Shown: piece after piece, positions 60,668 through 61,736 of the stretch
Layout of the letters: each line of letters begins with the position of its first letter
How positions within the stretch are numbered: position 1 is the first letter of the stretch
NCBI GenBank assembly: GCA_947464335.1
Contig: CANHWG010000008.1
Location: 1-61,736, forward strand
Length of the DNA stretch: 61,736 bases
Direction: 5' to 3'
DNA from: Flavobacteriaceae bacterium
GTDB lineage: Bacteria; Bacteroidota; Bacteroidia; Flavobacteriales; Flavobacteriaceae
Notes under the pieces: generated by a model
Databases searched by the model: none
What the model saw: only the letters and a program-made list of their open reading frames with translations
What the model was told of the DNA's origin: nothing
Program-made: the position numbers and the translations under genes

Positions 60668-61330
60668 TTAAAATGAAATTAACCTTTTTAAATCTATAAT
60701 AGTTTGCGTAGGATTCTCAGCTTTAAAAACAAAATTTCCGGCTACTAGTACATCAGCTCCAGCATTTACTAACTGTAAAGCATTTTTATCGGTTACACCA
60801 CCATCAATTTCGATTAATGTAGAAGCATTCTTTCTGTGTATTAATGCTTTTAATTTTTCAATTTTTGAATAGGTGTTTTCAATGAATGATTGACCTCCAA
60901 AGCCAGGATTCACACTCATAATGCATACCATGTCTATATCTTGAATCACATCTTCAAGTAAATCTATATTGGTATGGGGATTTAAAGCAACGCCGGCTTT
61001 CATGCCTTCTGCTTTTATAGCTTGTAAAGTTCTGTGTAAATGCGTACAAGCTTCATAATGAACCGTTAGTATATTAGCTCCTAATTGCGCGAAGGTTTTG
61101 ATATATCTATCTGGATCCACAATCATTAAATGTACATCGATAGTCTTTTTTGCATGTTTAGTAATTGCTTCTAAAACCGGCATTCCGAAGGAAATATTGG
61201 GAACAAAAACACCATCCATAATATCAATATGAAACCAATCGGCTTCACTGTTGTTAATCATTTCAATATCACGTTGTAAGTTGGCGAAATCGGCCGCAAG
61301 AACCGATGGTGCTATTAGTGTGTTTTTCAT
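60668..61330 (-). CDS. rpe: Ribulose-phosphate 3-epimerase Rpe
   Basis: Rpe interconverts ribulose 5-phosphate and xylulose 5-phosphate in the pentose phosphate pathway. The 220-residue TIM-barrel protein has all markers: IAPSVLAADFANL, HIDIMDGVFVPN with metal-binding His and Asp, DVHLMIVDPDRY, VHYEA, MSVNPGFGGQSF and EIDGGV. The length is normal for the family. It converges with the MtfA-like gene and is read away from the repeat array. A TATCTTTG element lies just upstream. Confidence 0.97.
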   Translation of the reverse strand: MKNTLIAPSVLAADFANLQRDIEMINNSEADWFHIDIMDGVFVPNISFGMPVLEAITKHAKKTIDVHLMIVDPDRYIKTFAQLGANILTVHYEACTHLHRTLQAIKAEGMKAGVALNPHTNIDLLEDVIQDIDMVCIMSVNPGFGGQSFIENTYSKIEKLKALIHRKNASTLIEIDGGVTDKNALQLVNAGADVLVAGNFVFKAENPTQTIIDLKRLISF

Positions 61331-61358
61331 GTTGTAGTAGAAGTGTTGTTTGTTTCGG

Positions 61359-61366
61359 CAAAGATA
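61359..61366 (-). promoter_or_regulatory. -7 element (TATCTTTG) for rpe
   Basis: Minus-strand TATCTTTG matches the consensus and lies 29 bases before the rpe start. No consensus -33 is found at 19-22 bases upstream. Confidence 0.5.
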
Positions 61367-61423
61367 GAAAAAGTTTCTGTTTTACCGGAGATTGCGTGAA
61401 GGATTGAGTCATTGTTTGAGCTC

Positions 61424-61448
61424 TTTTTAGTTATGCAATAACTAAAAA
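61424..61448. terminator. Hairpin upstream of rpe, possible terminator of a gene beyond the window
   Basis: TTTTTAGTTAT pairs perfectly with ATAACTAAAAA over GCA (11 bp). AT-rich ends mean it could act as a terminator on either strand, but no gene end is next to it inside the window. Confidence 0.5.
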
Positions 61449-61562
61449 AGCGAGTGGCGAAAGCATGACCTGAAAGGGCACGCCCTAAAAAATAAAACTC
61501 TGGACTCGAGCATGAAATGGGAACAGAGCGAAGCTAAACCCGACCTCGTTTTAATAATGAGG

Positions 61563-61736
61563 GAACAGACTGGAGTTTTATTTGCCGTGCAAAAAATAAA
61601 ACTCCGGAAACCCGAGCAAAGCGAACAGACTGGAGTTTTATTTGCCGTGCAAAAAATAAAACTCCGGAAACCCGAGCAAAGCGAACAGACTGGAGTTTTA
61701 TTTGCCGTGCAAAAAATAAAACTCCGGAAACCCGAG
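61563..61736 (+). repeat. 60-bp perfect tandem repeat (2.9 copies, continuing past the window)
   Basis: The unit is repeated without change from 61563 to the last base. Each unit holds GGAGTTTTATTT and its exact complement AAATAAAACTCC with a loop of GCCGTGCAAA, so every unit can form a 12-bp hairpin. The other spacer between arms contains CCCGAGCAAAGCGAACAGAC. A diverged left-hand member starts near 61489. Spacers are identical, so this is not a CRISPR array. Confidence 0.92.

Larger units (their letters stand above)
61331..61736. other. Non-coding end of the window: rpe promoter, hairpin and repeat array
   Basis: The 406-base stretch has no convincing gene. It contains the rpe promoter, a hairpin at 61424-61448, a diverged repeat-like segment (about 61449-61562) and a 60-bp tandem array that runs off the window. 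Confidence 0.8.

Noticed and set aside
61563..61736. CRISPR array
   Set aside because: The units are 60 bp and fully identical, with no variable spacers, and no cas genes are near. It is a tandem repeat.

Overview
The window is a chromosomal segment of a Flavobacterium-like member of the Bacteroidota. The evidence is the gliding-motility pair gldB-gldC beside nadE, AT-rich coding sequence, lipobox lipoproteins, promoters of the Bacteroidota type (TTTG about 19 bases before TAnnTTTG), and a DnaG, long FtsZ and cell-wall cluster of the form I associate with Flavobacteriia. Most of it is core genome. I see no phage, insertion sequence, CRISPR array, restriction system or defence island.

Layout: (1) 1-4.7 kb holds the tail of a TatA-like gene, a PAP2 phosphatase, an O-methyltransferase, rlmN, a lipoprotein and a polyprenyl diphosphate synthase. 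(2) dnaG lies at 4.9-6.9 kb and its zinc-ligand residues are replaced. (3) 7.0-14.5 kb (minus) is an envelope-biogenesis operon: coaX, an outer-membrane barrel, a TPR protein, lptC, a 63-residue membrane protein, a CNNM/CBS protein and a PpiD/SurA-like isomerase. (4) tRNA-Phe is followed by a peptide-utilisation run: dipeptidyl peptidase IV, three POT transporters and a periplasmic thioredoxin. (5) 22.3-26.9 kb (minus) is comEC, an NlpC/P60 hydrolase, lpxB and surE, with a tail-specific protease divergent from surE. (6) 29.5-36.7 kb (minus) is the rod-shape operon mreB-mreC-mreD-mrdA-rodA, preceded by purH. (7) 36.9-42.6 kb holds a MacB-like permease, an orphan response regulator, nadE, gldB-gldC, engB and an alpha/beta hydrolase. 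(8) 42.9-58.7 kb is the division and cell-wall (dcw) cluster mraZ-rsmH-ftsL-ftsI-murE-mraY-murD-ftsW-murG-murC-ftsQ-ftsA-ftsZ, followed by a yqeY-like gene. (9) 59.4-61.7 kb holds tRNA-Arg with duplicated tRNA-tail repeats, an MtfA-like peptidase, rpe and a 60-bp tandem repeat running off the window.

The genes combine into a few programmes. The elongasome (mre operon) and divisome (dcw cluster) build and shape the wall. The lptC and lpxB groups make and export lipopolysaccharide. The DPP IV/POT run takes up short peptides, and gldBC serves gliding.

The least explained signals are small. They are direct repeats at 10-bp spacing in front of mraZ that look like MraZ operators, the 53-bp repeats carrying a tRNA-Arg tail, the 60-bp terminal array of alternating inverted repeats, a trace of the same repeat family inside the 3' end of ftsW, and the loss of zinc ligands in DnaG. 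None amounts to a clearly new multigene system. The most plausible undescribed functions lie in the uncharacterised partners of the lptC operon and in the repeat families.
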